Shown here one piece after another: positions 1 to 11,669 of a stretch of 64,000 nucleotides of DNA. Both the position numbers and the translations under genes were made by a program. Below the pieces are notes generated by a model that searched no databases, had not been told where the DNA came from, and saw nothing but the letters and a program-made list of their open reading frames with translations. Position 1 is the stretch's first letter, and every line of letters begins with the position of its first letter. Origin of the DNA: Perkinsus olseni. Taxonomy: Eukaryota; Perkinsozoa; Perkinsida. The stretch lies in NCBI GenBank assembly GCA_013115125.1, contig JABANN010000052.1:33360-97359 (forward strand), in the 5' to 3' direction.

Positions 1-3000
1 CGCTGGAACGCGTCGGGGTGGTCTCACTATGATGGGGTCCAATGGGCTCCTGTGGATATCCCACAGTTCAATTCTCCCATCATCCATTGCACCAGCGAAG
101 GAAGTAGAGTTATGCGGACACCAGGCGATGTCGTTCACCTACATGACCGGTGCTGTACAGTCGACCCATCACAGCCACCAGGAGTACCGAGTCGCAGAGA
201 TCTGTGGATTGGTAGCTCTGCAAAGGCGTGTTAGTTGCGACCCCGATTCGGTCCAGCGCGGTTGAGTCAGCTCGTTTGGGCATGTAGCTGCCGCTACCTG
301 CAGAAGCAGCAGAAGGCGGCGCCGCAGGTGTGGGATCCTCACCACGACGAGCTTCTATTGGTATGGGCTTGGTCGACCACAGTTTGATGGTCCAGTCAGC
401 ACTGCACGTAAGGAAAGCCGGCGCCCAGAAGGGGTTGCATCGGACCTGGCCGTCAACCCTCGATCCCTTAGCCAAGAGCGACGCAATCCCACCTTGTAGA
501 CAGCGGCGGCATGACCGTAGTAGGTCTCAAGGTACTGCTCGTTGTAGCTGGTAGAGCATCGGTGGACCAGCCCGTCTTCGGTACCGACCAGGTACATGGA
601 CGGGTCCTTCTTGAGGAAGCTCACACAGAAGCCACAGCTTTGCCTGAGGGCCTCTTTCGTGCAAGGGGTGGTATCGCAGTGAGCTCCCTCACCTGAATGC
701 CTGACTATCCTGACTCGTAGCCCCTCTATCTTGCGGCCCGGTGTTGAGGACGTTGGTAGCGAGATCTGGGTTAGGTGATCTCTTCAGCGACATCAGCACC
801 GCACGGTCTAGTCCCTGACAGGACCGCCTTCGTCCGTAGTGGAGCCCCCAGTGGGCTCAATGGACCCACCTTCCTCATGTCCCACTGCAGTACCTTACCA
901 TCAGCGCCTATCGATACAAGAGACTCCCTCGGGAACTTGTCAGGGCCTCTGTCCACCTGCCACAGAGGCAGTGCTGGCCACCGGCGAAGGCGGAGCGCTA
1001 CCCATTGTAGGTCCCACACTGCGTCGGTATGTCTGCTAGATAGAGTAGAGGCCGCGCTCCCGCCCTGCGACTGCTGACCTCCACTAGCCCGCTGTTGAGC
1101 GCCGCCAGTGGGCCCGGACTGGGCCGTTGAGTCCAGTATCTGAGCGGGAGAAGCTCCTCCTCCGCATTCCCGAGAACAGCCGACAGGTGATGCGCTTCCT
1201 TGACGGAGGTCCCAGATAGCGACGCCGCCGTTTTGCAGTCCGACCGCTATCAAGTTGGGATAGATATCGCTGAAGGCCAGCGAGGAGACCTAGCATGAGT
1301 AAAAGCAGAATAGTTTCACCCAGTGCAATAACCAGTCCTGCATCTATCACCCCAGCGTTAGTTTCCAGGGCCCTCTCAGGATGGGAGGGGTTCTTGAGAC
1401 TCCAAAACAACACAAGGCCGCTACCGGAGGCTCGCCACGCTGCATCGGAGTCTCCTGAGGGATGCCATACATTGGTAGGGATCAGTGGTTACCCCCGCCA
1501 CGAACCGTAGGATGCGCAGAGAAGGTCCTGGTTGACCTGATGCCACTTGAGATTGGTGGTGGATAGCCCACCCGTCAACTGGGGCGCTTCAAAACAGAAG
1601 AGATGCTGAGGACGATTAGCAGACATGAAGCCTCTCTTGGACAGGGAAGGTGCCATCGGTAGTTTCCCAGCAAACAATGCTTAGCTGGGTTATTATCACC
1701 TTCATGCTCGATTTATCCTCGTCATCAGGTTCGGCGTCTTCCTTATCAGTTTCCTCAGGGATAGTGTCGGTCTTCTCCTCCGAACGAAGGGACGTTGTGC
1801 TCGATCGGAGAGAGGCATCTCTCGAGCGGCGCGCGTCGGTGCTGAAACATGTCCGAGTGTCGGACTTCTCCTAGCTCAAAGCCCTCAGACCAGATGAACA
1901 CTCGATTTCCTTACCCGCTGGAGACACTAGGCGACCTCTGACTGGTCGAGGCCTCAGCAGCGTTCTGAGAGGCCGCACTGTCGGCGACAAACTTCTGTTC
2001 TCTCTCAGTTAGTTCAGCTAGAGTCGGGTAGTTACGGTACCTACCACTGCCATCAATGCCTTCAGGGTAGCCGGCACAGATTCCTACAGCAAGTGGGCGC
2101 TGTGGTGCTCATTCTGGCTCAGAGTCCTCTCCATCACCCTGGCAGCCTCCGACAGCTCATCGGGTACGGACAGGTTGCTCTCCATGACCCATCCCAGAGT
2201 TCGGGAGTTTGACTGCAAGACGAACGATGGCGAGAAGCGCTGCTTTGAAGTGTAGCTCACTTCGGTCTTCGCCTTCAGCTCGACTCGTGCTGCCGCTCCT
2301 GACATTGGACCAGCTCTCTTAATTTTACGATTCATACGGGCCATCGAGTCACTTTTGTCACTCATCGGAGCGTGTATGTCGAGCTTCTTGGAGTTGCCAG
2401 TTCCCACCCCTTTGGACGCCTCTTTTGATAGACCAGATCGATTACCCTGACCAGAGGGGCGAGCTGCATCATGTCATTCGCGGTAAGGCGGTGTTCATAC
2501 TCCCTGCCCTCTCAAACCCTCCTTCTTGGACTGAGCAGTGACAGCTCGAGAAATACCCCCGCTAGTATGAGAAAGGAGGGCCTCCGAGGAAGTATCAAAC
2601 AGGCATCCGGACTTCGCTAGGCATTCCGAGGCCTGAGAATATCGGGCGAGCGGTTAGCATTGCGTCTCGATGGGAACCCTACTGTTTCGTCCAAGTTTCG
2701 CTGACATTCGATCTGGATCTGCAAGTCGGGAGGGACAACTTCTTCTTCGAAGCTGTCGTGTATGTCCCAGACGGAGGCGTTGACTCCCGTCGACAAAGTG
2801 GCTGAGAAAAATACTGGAACCGAGAATCGAACTCGGGACCTACTGCGTGTTAGGCAGTCGTCATAACCAACTAGACCATTCCAGCGATGTTAAGCCAGAA
2901 AGTTGAACGGGTGACATCCAAGTAATCAAAAACATCTCATCATGATAATACTAGCCCGGCTACTGGGAAGAGGCATCAACTATCCGCTCACCTGGAGGGT

Positions 3001-3800
3001 CCGTGAGGGTCTCCTTCATCTTCTGAGCGTAGTTGAGAGTTTGTGTGTGTTGCGCTCGGAATTGATCTGGAGCGTTCTGTTTCCGGTTCAGTAGAGCCTC
3101 GTAGTCCTCGTTCTCGGTAACAATCTGGGTACAACACTTGCGTGAGGCCAGGGAATGCCCAGAACTCCCCAACAGCGCCCGCCAGGCCTCACCTTCTCGT
3201 ACGCCTCCATTTCAGCGCTGGCCGCATTGCTAGGTATGTCGACCAGGACTGTGGTCGGCGTCTCCGACAGGTTTACCTCTACCATTCGGTCCTCTCCGAA
3301 GTTACCCTGACAATCGAAGGAGGGTAGTGACTCACTACTAGTGAGGGATGAAGGAATTCACTGGGCCACCACCCTCTCCCAGCTAGGAGAAGGAGAGCAG
3401 ACTCCTACCAGTGGCTTGAGAACAGCGTGCAGGCCTGAGGGTGTATTCTGCTCAGGGGGTTGCTTGAAAGTGTCCCTGATATGAACCATCGCATCGTAAG
3501 TTGATGGTCAGAGCCGAGCTGCCCTACGACAAGCGGCCTTTCCGAAGTTCCTCGACCTTCCTAAGTTCTTCCTTCAACTCCTCGACTGCTCTTCGAGGCA
3601 TCGTCTTTAACACAGCTCCCTGCTGCTGTTGCTGCACTGGCGGAATCAGGGACTTCGGCGTTACATTGCGACTAGGACGGTACCCATATGGAGCCAGTCG
3701 AGCCCTAGTCAGCCGCCTACCCATCCAAAATAACGTAGGTGTTCGTGGGCTTTGGTGAGGCACCCGTGGTGGTTGCACCGATCTGACTGCTGTTCAGCAT
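1..3800 (-). CDS. DNAI1: Outer-arm dynein intermediate chain, DNAI1/ODA9 (IC78/80) type, multi-exon, 3' end outside window
   Basis: WD-repeat intermediate chain that anchors outer dynein arms to the flagellar doublet. Reading the minus strand, exons in order give a start Met at 3800 (MLNSSQIGA...), a Q-rich and Glu/Lys helical segment, QTLNYAQKMKETLTDPP near 3000 (the QTLNY..RDRET element of the family), VNASVWDIHDSFEEEV near 2730 (family: QWEIYDxY), SEAARVMERTLSQNEH near 2130, NLKWHQVNQDLLCASYGSW near 1510, SLKNPSHPERALETNAGV near 1350, AVGLQNGGVAIWDLR, YLVGTEDGLVHRC and SADWTIKLWS. All are in the order found in human DNAI1 and Chlamydomonas IC80. At the window edge the frame still reads WCPHNST..DDGRIELWDIH, so the last propeller blades lie outside. 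Phase-consistent introns support the first four exons, for example the donor after VILDG near 3720. One intron (2802-2991) houses a tRNA. Exact borders of several middle exons are not resolved. Confidence 0.85.
2812..2885 (-). tRNA. tRNA-Val (anticodon AAC), inside a DNAI1 intron
   Basis: The minus strand folds as a full cloverleaf. The acceptor is GCTGGAA/TTCCAGT with discriminator A. There is a D arm with GTTGGTTA, an anticodon stem ACTGC/GCAGT around loop CTAACAC (anticodon AAC, valine), and a T stem CCGAG/CTCGG around TTCGATT. It has no intron and no encoded CCA. It lies wholly within the 190-nt intron 2802-2991 of the dynein intermediate chain gene and on the same strand. Confidence 0.93.
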
Positions 3801-4222
3801 GTTTCCATGTGGATGCAACTGCAATGGGAATCTATTTCCTGGTTCTATCACCAGTTCATGGGCTTACCTGCTTGCTCCCACTGGTATTTAGGCGTTTAGA
3901 GTCGCCGGGCCGTGATTGAGCTGTTGCCGTCGCCTGCATGAGGAGGCATACGAAAAGGACCTCTAAAATAGAGAGCTATGCTGGACAGCAAGCCCGACAA
4001 CAACGAGCTTCAATCGAGGCAATGATGATCCCTGCAAGATTCAGAAGTGGCGAGGTTTCCCTCCGGCGAAGCCTTAAGAATTAACAACCCAATGCGATCT
4101 ACGCAGGGGAAAGCCGCAACAATGCGCGGAGTAACCCTGAAACCAAGGCCGGAAGCTCGTCCCTCGGAGGGCCCTCATGCCCTCAGTCACCCAAGTGGTC
4201 ATCAAGCAGGGCGAAGATCTCC
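3801..4222. other. Intergenic region between two minus-strand genes
   Basis: About 420 nt upstream of the dynein intermediate chain start and downstream of the SET-like gene stop at 4223. I see no convincing coding exon, RNA gene or repeat here; a few short open frames on the plus strand look like chance. Confidence 0.4.
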
Positions 4223-5702
4223 TCATCCCGGGCTTATTCCGGCTAACTTATCGAATTGCTCCTCCGCGATCTCCATTCTACTTTCGCTCTCGCTAATACA
4301 CCGTACCAAACTACTCGAGTCCTGTACGACCGGCTTCAAAGACGCCTCCAGGACCATTACCCGACCTAAGGCTCTACGGCAAGCCTCTGACAGCAGCTGG
4401 TACGTAGCAATCTCCAACGCGGCCTTGCTCGATGCCTCGTCCCTCAGAGCCTTCCTGACGCATTTAAGTAACCCCTTCGGAATGGGAGATTTGCCAGACA
4501 ACAGAAATGTAGAAGTTAGTAGCTTTCGACACCGGCGGGACATCCCCTCTGTTTGGTTCCACGGGGCAACCTGAATCTCAGCCCCCAGTGGTGCCTGGGC
4601 TGGTAAGGGTAAGCCTTGAACTGCCGCCAGCGTCGCTGACCCCCGCCATTCGAACGACAGGGGGTCGCCTAGCTCTATATCAGAGCTCGCAACAAATCTC
4701 ATCAGCCCTTCGCTCTCGGTTAGTCGAAGACTCCCTCGTTCTGAGTCGCTACTGCGAACGAGTTGGGAACCCGGCAGCAGAACCCACCTGAATTTAGCGA
4801 CGACATGCTGAGCAGACAGGCGTTGAGGCGAAGCGTACATCCCACGGCCGAGACGTATGCTATCGGTGAGAACGGCAGCTCTGAGCCACGACTCTCCATC
4901 AACAGATGCTGCTGCCAATTGGGCATCCAGAACCACCTGCAAGACATCCAAGGTAGTATGCTGTGCAAGCGAGTTCCATGCGCTGTGGATAGGAGAGCGA
5001 CCCGAATCATAGCCTCAACTGAGCCGTGATCAGCTGCTGAGACGAAACGTTAGCTGAATAACAGCAATTACATCGCTAGTATCGACACCCATCGTAGTGA
5101 CTATGTTAAGCAGTATTTCTCACGCCCTGTTATGACCTAGGCTGAGTATCAGCAACATTAACGCTGATGGGAAGCCATATGAAACTCAAGGGACCTACCG
5201 CCCCATTCGCTTGTACTACCTCTTTATATATAGTAGGGCTAACCGCTTCCAATGCCTCCACTAAACTACCATTCACGTCCCCTATTATCGATCTAGCACC
5301 ACGCAGCGGTGCGTGCTCCTTCGCCTCGGCTAGATAAGCTCCCCAAAGCTCCTCTGGACTCGACTGCTGCAGCTCCTCTAGACTATCCACGATCTGTTGC
5401 AGAGAGCCACGCAGTACAGCCTCCTTGGGATACTCGAATAGTGATATGCCGGCTGGCAATGCTGTAAGGGCCTCCAACGGTCCACCAGACTCTGCTAATC
5501 CCACCAAAGTCGAAAGTATCCCTTCGTCTACTAGCGCAGCGTAAAGTCGACTCTGCGCCGTATCCGATACGAGAGGTTCTTGATGGCGTATAGGATCCAG
5601 ATTAATCGGGTGTTGGGACCATTGCCTGAACTTGACCCATGACCCCGAGCGGTCACTGGAGATGACCGTGCTACCTGAGTTTCCGAATGTACTCGCCGTC
5701 AA
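4223..5702 (-). CDS. SET-domain / Rubisco-LSMT-like protein (tentative), C-terminal and middle exons
   Basis: Two long exons are clear. One covers about 5620-5180 and reads ALTALPAGISLFEYPKEAVL, like the SET N-terminal pattern 'A...ip.G..l...P...l', then ELWGAYLAEAKE, like 'W.pYL..LP'. The other covers about 5020-4223 and reads FVASSDIELGDPLSFEW, like 'v.a..dI..GdeLf..Y', then a Lys/Arg-rich helical tail similar to the LSMT substrate-binding domain. The usual NHS motif of the SET core is not evident, so the fold is inferred and the protein may be catalytically inactive. The stop is at 4223-4225. The 5' end is unclear. An ATG at 5700-5702 overlaps the end of the superoxide dismutase in another frame. 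Alternatively, a 49-nt intron beginning at AG|gtagcacgg just before the SOD stop would fuse both proteins in frame. Confidence 0.45.
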
Positions 5703-6653
5703 GTCTTTCCCAATCGACGGCTGTCCACCAGGCTCTGAGATACCCCTCTAAGCTGGCCGCATGGCTCTCGATGTACCTACAAAATCCTGCAGAAAAGTTG
5801 GCTGGCACCACTCGACTACTACGCATGCTCCCAGAGATCAATGTTGAAAATGGCGTAGATGTGGTCACCGTGGATACCGTCATAGTCGGGAGAGGCTATA
5901 ACAGATAGTCCTTCCGGGAGGCTAAGGAGCCAAACCCAACCGTATCCATCGAGGGATGAGGCAGCCTCCATGAGTTCCTGATAAATTGTAGCTAGAGGTG
6001 TCAGAATACCTGACTTACTTACCTCGAAAAGCTCCTTCATACCACCGAACGCGTCAATAATATCTTGGGCCAGCACTGAGCCCTCGAAGGAGGCTGGCTC
6101 CTTAAACTCGTCAGACGTCCCGGTAGCTCGGAAGGAGCGGAAATAGATTTCGTGGTAGATGTAGCTGAAGCGAAGTGAGTTAGATGAGGCCTCAAGTGGG
6201 CTATTAGATTACCTATTCCCATAATAAAGCAGCTTGTCACATAAGGGCGTAGGCACCTCCTCAGACAGACTGTTATCATATTCGCAGAAGTACAGGAGAG
6301 CATCAAAGCCCATGTGACGGGCGTGCCTGAGGACACCAGCGTATCTTAGGTCGACCCTGGCAGCAAAGGCATACGTTGGGAGGTCTGGTATCAAAGAGAG
6401 CTGTCTCAGTGCTGTGTTGAATCTGGCGGTATCCCGGCCGCATACAGAGCGGTAGTGGTAACTGAAGAAGGTCCGTAAGAAGATTTACAGAACATCCTGC
6501 GTATGGGTACCTCAAGGACTTGGGGTGGACTAGAGGCTCGTAATTGGTGTAGGTTGAGAAGGGCACGTCAAATAGCGGCACTTGTCGGGCACCGAAGGCA
6601 ATCGATGCAAAGAGGATGAGGACGGACAGGCCTCGAATGAAGTGAAGTAACAT
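5671..6653 (-). CDS. Secreted iron superoxide dismutase (Fe-SOD)
   Basis: Converts superoxide to oxygen and hydrogen peroxide. The ATG at 6651-6653 opens a signal peptide (LLHFIRGLSVLILFASIAFG), so the enzyme should enter the secretory route, as for Perkinsus secreted SODs. Splicing the short GT-AG introns gives VHPKSLSYHYRS (family: SKETLSYHYGKHH, first metal His), then SYIYHEIYFRSF (family: NHTFYW, second His), ELFE, GYGWVWLLSL (family: GSGWVWL), and NIDLWEHAYIES (family: DVWEHAYY, the Asp and His ligands). It ends at WERLDGEYIRKLR and TAG. All four metal ligands are therefore visible. The region between the first two ligands is longer and more divergent than in bacterial Fe-SOD. The donor after KSL, acceptor before SYHY and donor after LLYYGN all keep phase. 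The stop region overlaps the neighbouring SET-like frame. Confidence 0.85.
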
Positions 6654-6981
6654 TGGAAAAACTATGAGGCCACCGTCACGAAAACGAAAATGACAAACAA
6701 AACTCGCTCCGTAGCGGAGCGATGCGTCGGTTCTTCGCAACGGCGCGTTATCTGAATTCCTCTATATCCATTCAGGAACTGCGATTTATGCGGTGAGCGT
6801 CTCCTGCCATTCAAGGCACAGCCTGATGGTATCCTAGGTTCATGGAGGCTGAATTTAAGTTAACAAGATATGATAAGATTCGTCGAAATCGGACTGCTGG
6901 CATTCCGACCTCCCCAGATTCGAGTCCGCTCACCGGAAAGGTTCCAGTTTGATAGTTCGTGGATAGGCTTTCCCTCCTGTA
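6654..6981. promoter_or_regulatory. Divergent intergenic region between SOD (-) and glycerol-3-phosphate dehydrogenase (+)
   Basis: This 328-nt gap separates the start codons of two divergently transcribed genes, so it must hold both upstream regions. A one-mismatch copy of a 12-mer recurring in the window lies at 6714-6725. No TATA-like box or other defined element can be assigned. Confidence 0.35.
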
Positions 6982-8536
6982 ATGGCAACCTGCATCGTCT
7001 TTGGCGCCGGGGCCTTCGGTACTGCGATGTCTGCTGCTCTGGCACGGTCGTCGGCGATTGGGAGAGTTTACCTCTACGGCCGTGACCGAAAAGTGATAGA
7101 TGGTATCAATCGGTATGGCATCAATGAGAGAGTAATACCACAAGTACTAGGGAGGTTACTCACGCTAAAACCCGTGTCGAGAATCGCCCGTGACATTGGG
7201 TAGGCGACTGACGGGGTCGTCCGAGGCCGAGAGTTTCCCGTCTCTGTTTCCATAACCCTATCATCCGTAGCTGCCCTGGATGGTGCATTGGATGATTCCT
7301 CTTGTCTTGTAAGCATTACCGTTCTCAACGTGCTTAGCTCTAACGCGGGTGACTTTATTCGTCGCCACGGGGCCGCGTGTGAAGGGTTATCTCGCGTAGG
7401 TAGGTACCCACCGTTTGAGTACCGACAAGATTTTAGCGACAACCTCTTTACACGATCTGCCGCAAACTGCTAGCTCGTACTTCCATGCCATACCAGTGCA
7501 GCAATCTATGGCGTTTTTACGGCATCTGGAGGACGCCCACTTTCCTCTCGGTGGATGCCCCTACGTTAACTGCTCCAAAGGTGTCATGCTGTACGAAGGC
7601 AATAAGCTCATGACTGTGAGCCAAATGTTCGGCCATTGCCTAGGTTTGAAGGGGCACTACATGGCTCTGTCGGGGCCTTCCTTCGCCCAGGGCCTGTTGG
7701 AAGCTGCTCCATGCGTGATGTCTCTCGCGGGTGGTAACGGCGAAGTTGCCGAGCTGTTGCGTGCCAGTCAAGGGATTTTCATAGAGGATACGCCGAAGCT
7801 GACGGTAGAGGCAGTGGAGTGGGCTGGGGCTATGAAGAACGTCTGTGCGCTCGCTTACGGCTGGGTGGAAGCCAGCCTGAACTGTAATACAGCAGCGGCA
7901 GTTGTCACTGTCATGTGGAGGGAGCTCTTCGGCCTCCTTGGAAGGGAGGATGAGAGTAGTAAGGGTGCGGCAAGTTCCTCGATTATTTTATAGGGAACCG
8001 CTAGGATTCCTGAGGTATCCGAGTCCCTTAGATTCCAGCTTGGTGTAGCTCGCGTGGCCTCATTCTCCGGTCGGAATTGGAGTGTAGCGGTATAACTTGA
8101 GAAGTTTTTAAATCGTCCTCGGCAGTCGCAATTGACGAGGTTTTACTTATCTCTAGGTAGCCGATATTCATTTTTTGAGAGTTCTGGTGGCCTCGGGGAT
8201 CTACTGGTAACCTGTAGCGGTGGGAAGAGCCGTAATGTTGGGTATGGCCGAGACGTCGCGGAAGCGCAACAGAGGGGTAGGCTTCTCTGCTCATGCATTG
8301 GTCGAATTAATTGTTCGCTGCACGCTACATTTTCAGAAGGGCCCGTGGCAACGGATCTCACTGCCCGACCGACAGTGGAAGGTTTGCATACCGTGAAGGC
8401 ATTGCTGTCTTTCTATGGGCCTGATAGAATACCGCGTACAAGCCGTATAATAGAGGGCCTCCAAGGCCTTAGGGACCCTGCGGCAGCAGTCGCTAATGCT
8501 TTACGAGCTTACGTTTGGGGGCTGTCGATTTGCTAG
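6982..8536 (+). CDS. NAD-dependent glycerol-3-phosphate dehydrogenase (GpsA-type)
   Basis: Interconverts dihydroxyacetone phosphate and sn-glycerol 3-phosphate for lipid synthesis and redox balance. The start ATG is immediately followed by ATCIVFGAGAFGTAMSAAL, the Rossmann GxGxxGT dinucleotide motif. The next exon gives PVQQSMAFLRHL and NCSKGVMLYEGNKL (family: TKGLE). ALSGPSFAQGLLEAAPCVMS matches SGPTFAxE, and WAGAMKNVCALAYGW matches the substrate-binding GAxKNVxAIxxG element with the catalytic Lys. The third exon has GGLGDLLVTCSGGKSRN (family: GLGDLVLTC..SRN). The C terminus (RPTVEGLHTVKA and a helical end, stop at 8534-8536) fits VEGxxTxxxV. At least two introns (about 7140-7400 and 7960-8150) are needed; their exact borders are not fixed. 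Confidence 0.88.
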
Positions 8537-9112
8537 TGCGATCAATTGATGGGATGAGCCTGTTGAGAGGATGACTCATCGACAGCAGCTAGTGGAGGTG
8601 TTGAGGAGGCGTGCAATCCAAGCCGCGGTGATCGTAAAGAGAAGGCCACGGTAGTAATATTCAAGCGGCTGAAAGTGGAGCCCACTCCGCACAATTGCAT
8701 ACTACCGTGGTTTGCGATTGTTTCTGGACCACTTGGATCCCAGACCAGTCGAGTGGAGCGTGCCAACTCGCTTGACATATCCTATTGACACATAAGAGAG
8801 GCACTGCTGGCTTGAGGGAGGATTGATGAGACCTTGCGGACGCTAAAGGTCCAATGGGGAATGCAACAAGAAATGAGTTATTGTGGAGGATAACGATAAT
8901 TAGGCTCGATAATTCTATGCGCTCAGATGGTCAGTACTCCGGTGTGCCAGTTTTGATTTCCTATGGTAGTAGTCTCCCCTCGGCAACGTTCGCCGAGCAG
9001 GCTGACCGAAGGGAACGATCCAGGTAGTGAAAGTTAACGGTGGCGGTCGTCTGGTGGGGACTCGCTGTTGTCAGCCGCTGCTGCTGCGTACAGCCGACTA
9101 CTGGAAAACTTC
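8537..9112. other. Intergenic region, no confident gene
   Basis: A 78-codon minus-strand open frame with an ATG lies at 8542-8778, but it has no recognisable domain and sits just after the dehydrogenase stop. Part of the 5' end of the following COG5-like gene may also be here, because its first recognised exon has open frame upstream of the chosen Met. Confidence 0.3.
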
Positions 9113-11567
9113 ATGTCCCCGGATTTCGATGTGGCTACATTCGTACGGGAGATGGTAGCCAACGCTGAGAACAAAGGGAGTGGCTCTCCTAGTGGAGGTA
9201 CTACCACCAGGGTGGGTCGGATGCGGCAGTAACTCTGATTGTGTAGAAGCTGAACGGGGGTGCATGAGAGAACGAATCAGTCTTGGGTACTCAGGTGGTA
9301 GTCCTCGAAGGAGAAGTCAGTCTGGTGGCGGCGCTGTGGCGGTGAGCTCGCCATCCTATCCGCCTGTTGCAGCTGCTGTTACCTCGTCAGGCCGTGATAG
9401 CGCAGTTGGACCAGGCGATATTCACTGTGGACGAGCAACTGCGGAGTAAAGTAGCAGACTGCTACGATCAGCTCCTGCTTAACGATACGACGGGTATGGA
9501 ATGCCGATTGAACATGAGAGGCATGGCTAGTGTTTCAGACCTCGATCGGGTTGATGGAGAGCTGAGACAAGTCCGAGAGTCGGTTGCCGTGTTGAAGGCT
9601 ACACTGGACAATGTGCGAACAGAAGCAGTGACTCCGTTCAGAGTTATAAAGAAGAGGTATCGCCACCGGGGATCGAACCAGAGTCACTGGAACGGAAGAG
9701 AGAGTTCCCAGGTTGGACACACTAGAAAGAGCACAGAAGGCAGCTGCTTTGGTACGGAGCACTCAGAAGCTGCTGCTAGGAGTGCGTAAACTGAGGATGC
9801 AGATGCAGGCCGCCAGCGCTGAGAGCGCCTCGGCTCTAGATGGTGAGGAGTCTGGTGATATTTACTAGACTGTAAATCGGGTGATCAACAGAGCCTCGGG
9901 GATCGACTAGAGTAGAAGTAAAGCGGGAGGCGTACCATCCCACCAGGGCTCAACTCGCCCTCGCCCACCAGGGAATCTCCGTACGAGCAGCGCATACCTT
10001 CAGGCCGGCCGATTCTGGGAACACACTCGGCGAAGGCTGCCATTTTGGCCAACGGTCTGGAGACGTGTAAGGCCGCTGTCGGATGACGATGAATTGGGTC
10101 TTTTGCCTCTTCTACCTTTGAGACATGTCTAGCAACTTCGGTGCTCTGACATGATTTCAGCTCAACTCTTTAGTGATCCTTATCAGTTGTTCCTGTCATT
10201 CAGCATTGCAAGCGGACACTCTCGGACGGCTACCTGCAATCTCCAAGGAAGTCGCCTTTATCCATCACAGCTCCTCAGCGCTACGGAAACACGCTTCGGA
10301 GGTACTAGCTCTGGCGGTTATCGGGGTAGGAGTTGTTCAGTCGCTCACCCTCAGGCTCTGATGGCGGGCCTGGAGCCTGACGCTGGTTCTCCAGTCAAAC
10401 AGCAGGCGCTCCTGATGTCCGCTGTACAGGTCCTCTTTGAGCTAGGTAGGCCACTGTACCCCTGACCGATTGCCTCAGTAACCTTGCAGGTTGCCTTTCC
10501 ACAGAGAGTGTATCGTGTGCTGCCGCGGTTGTATCCAATGTGGACGCGTACGCTCTGCAGGTGCCAGGAGAGGTAAAACCGGGTGTATTTCGTAGCCTTT
10601 CAGTCCATCCGCTGAGCTCAAACCTTTCAGAGCAGCGCTCAAGGTGATATAGTTAACGAGGAGCAGTTTTGGAGAGTAGCGGAGAAGCTTGGCGAGGCCA
10701 TAGTACAATTTGGAAGGCCTGTTAAGGTGAGATATTGGTAAAGCGAGTTTCTGTCGGTAGCTCTGCTGTGCACGGCATGTGACATTCCGAAGAGTACAGT
10801 GACAGACCGTGCATACAACTCGTATGAGTGCTAATAATGAGTGCGCGATGTGTCATGTTATTTGGGGGGCTGCGTGGTTGTGAGGGGTTCGTCCTGTCCT
10901 TAGATGCTCGACGAGCTCGTACGACTCGGCGTTGACCCGCTAACGCAAAAGCACTTCATCTCGTCCTTCCAAGGACCTGAGCCCCAGCCGATTTTCCGAG
11001 CTGCATGGGACGCCATTGCTGGTGGACTCGCAGTCAAACGCTTGAAGCACGCTCATACCACGAATCGAAATTTACGGGGCGGGAAGGCAAGTTCGCTGCG
11101 TGGCCATTGATCTCATCCAAGAACTCTTTGTGACTGCATCGTTCACACCCTACAGGTGACCTGTAACAGGTCGTTCTATGTGTTCCGTTCCTGCCTCAGG
11201 TGGATCTCAATCGGCTGCGGTCAGTCGTGATCAGCGGTCCCCTGAAGTCTTTGCGTCGAAGCACTCGTGCGTCGAGGACGGGGCAAACTCGGTCGAACCC
11301 CGACGGGGCAGGGGACGACAGTGCGTATTTTTCTTCAATGGAAGAAGCATTAGGACTATCAAGTGTGCCTTCCAAGTGATTCACTGTTTCAGAGAGGCAG
11401 CTCTGCGTTCATCAGAAGGGGTTGGGTGGGTGAATCGTGGATCGTACGAGATGGTCTGCGCTCTGGTAGAGTAGAGCCTAGTCCTGGCCTGATGCTCAAT
11501 GATCCTGGAAACCGAAGCAGCTGTATCGCGACGGGAACTGGGCGGCATTATACTGAGAGGTTTATGA
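9113..11567 (+). CDS. COG5: Conserved oligomeric Golgi complex subunit 5-like protein
   Basis: COG is a tethering complex for retrograde vesicles in the Golgi. The first exon gives SPDFDVATFVREMVANA (COG5: EDFDVKxYxxxxI). The next gives QAVIAQLDQAIFTVDEQL (COG5: QAVIAEQLAKLAQGISQLD), then VADCYDQLLLN and VAVLKATLDNVRTEAVTPF (COG5: VDRIKxKIVEPY). After a 55-nt intron come LDTLERAQKAAALVRSTQKL (COG5: TAQLARLQVACDLLRRI). Later exons contain GLEPDAGSPVKQQALLMSA (COG5: GLETQNPTQVGTALQVF) and LVRLGVDPLTQKHFISSF (COG5: VLAKKRDPVSHICFIEEI). Beyond about 11.1 kb similarity fades, so the protein seems shorter than the roughly 840-residue animal protein, or I fail to see the rest. Start (9113, an in-frame ATG) and end (TGA near 11567) are provisional. 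Confidence 0.6.
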
Positions 11568-11669
11568 AATGTGAGAGTTGCCGTATCTAATAGCATTCGG
11601 AAGATTGTGTTTGAACCATTAGATTGTGTCTTTTGAAACAAACAGATGCGAGGAACAGGTGTGTATAAG

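Noticed and set aside
9650-9715. tRNA T-arm-like sequence (ggatcgaacc) inside a COG5-like intron
   Set aside because: The T stem is mispaired and no D or anticodon arm fits in the 55-nt intron. Probably chance.
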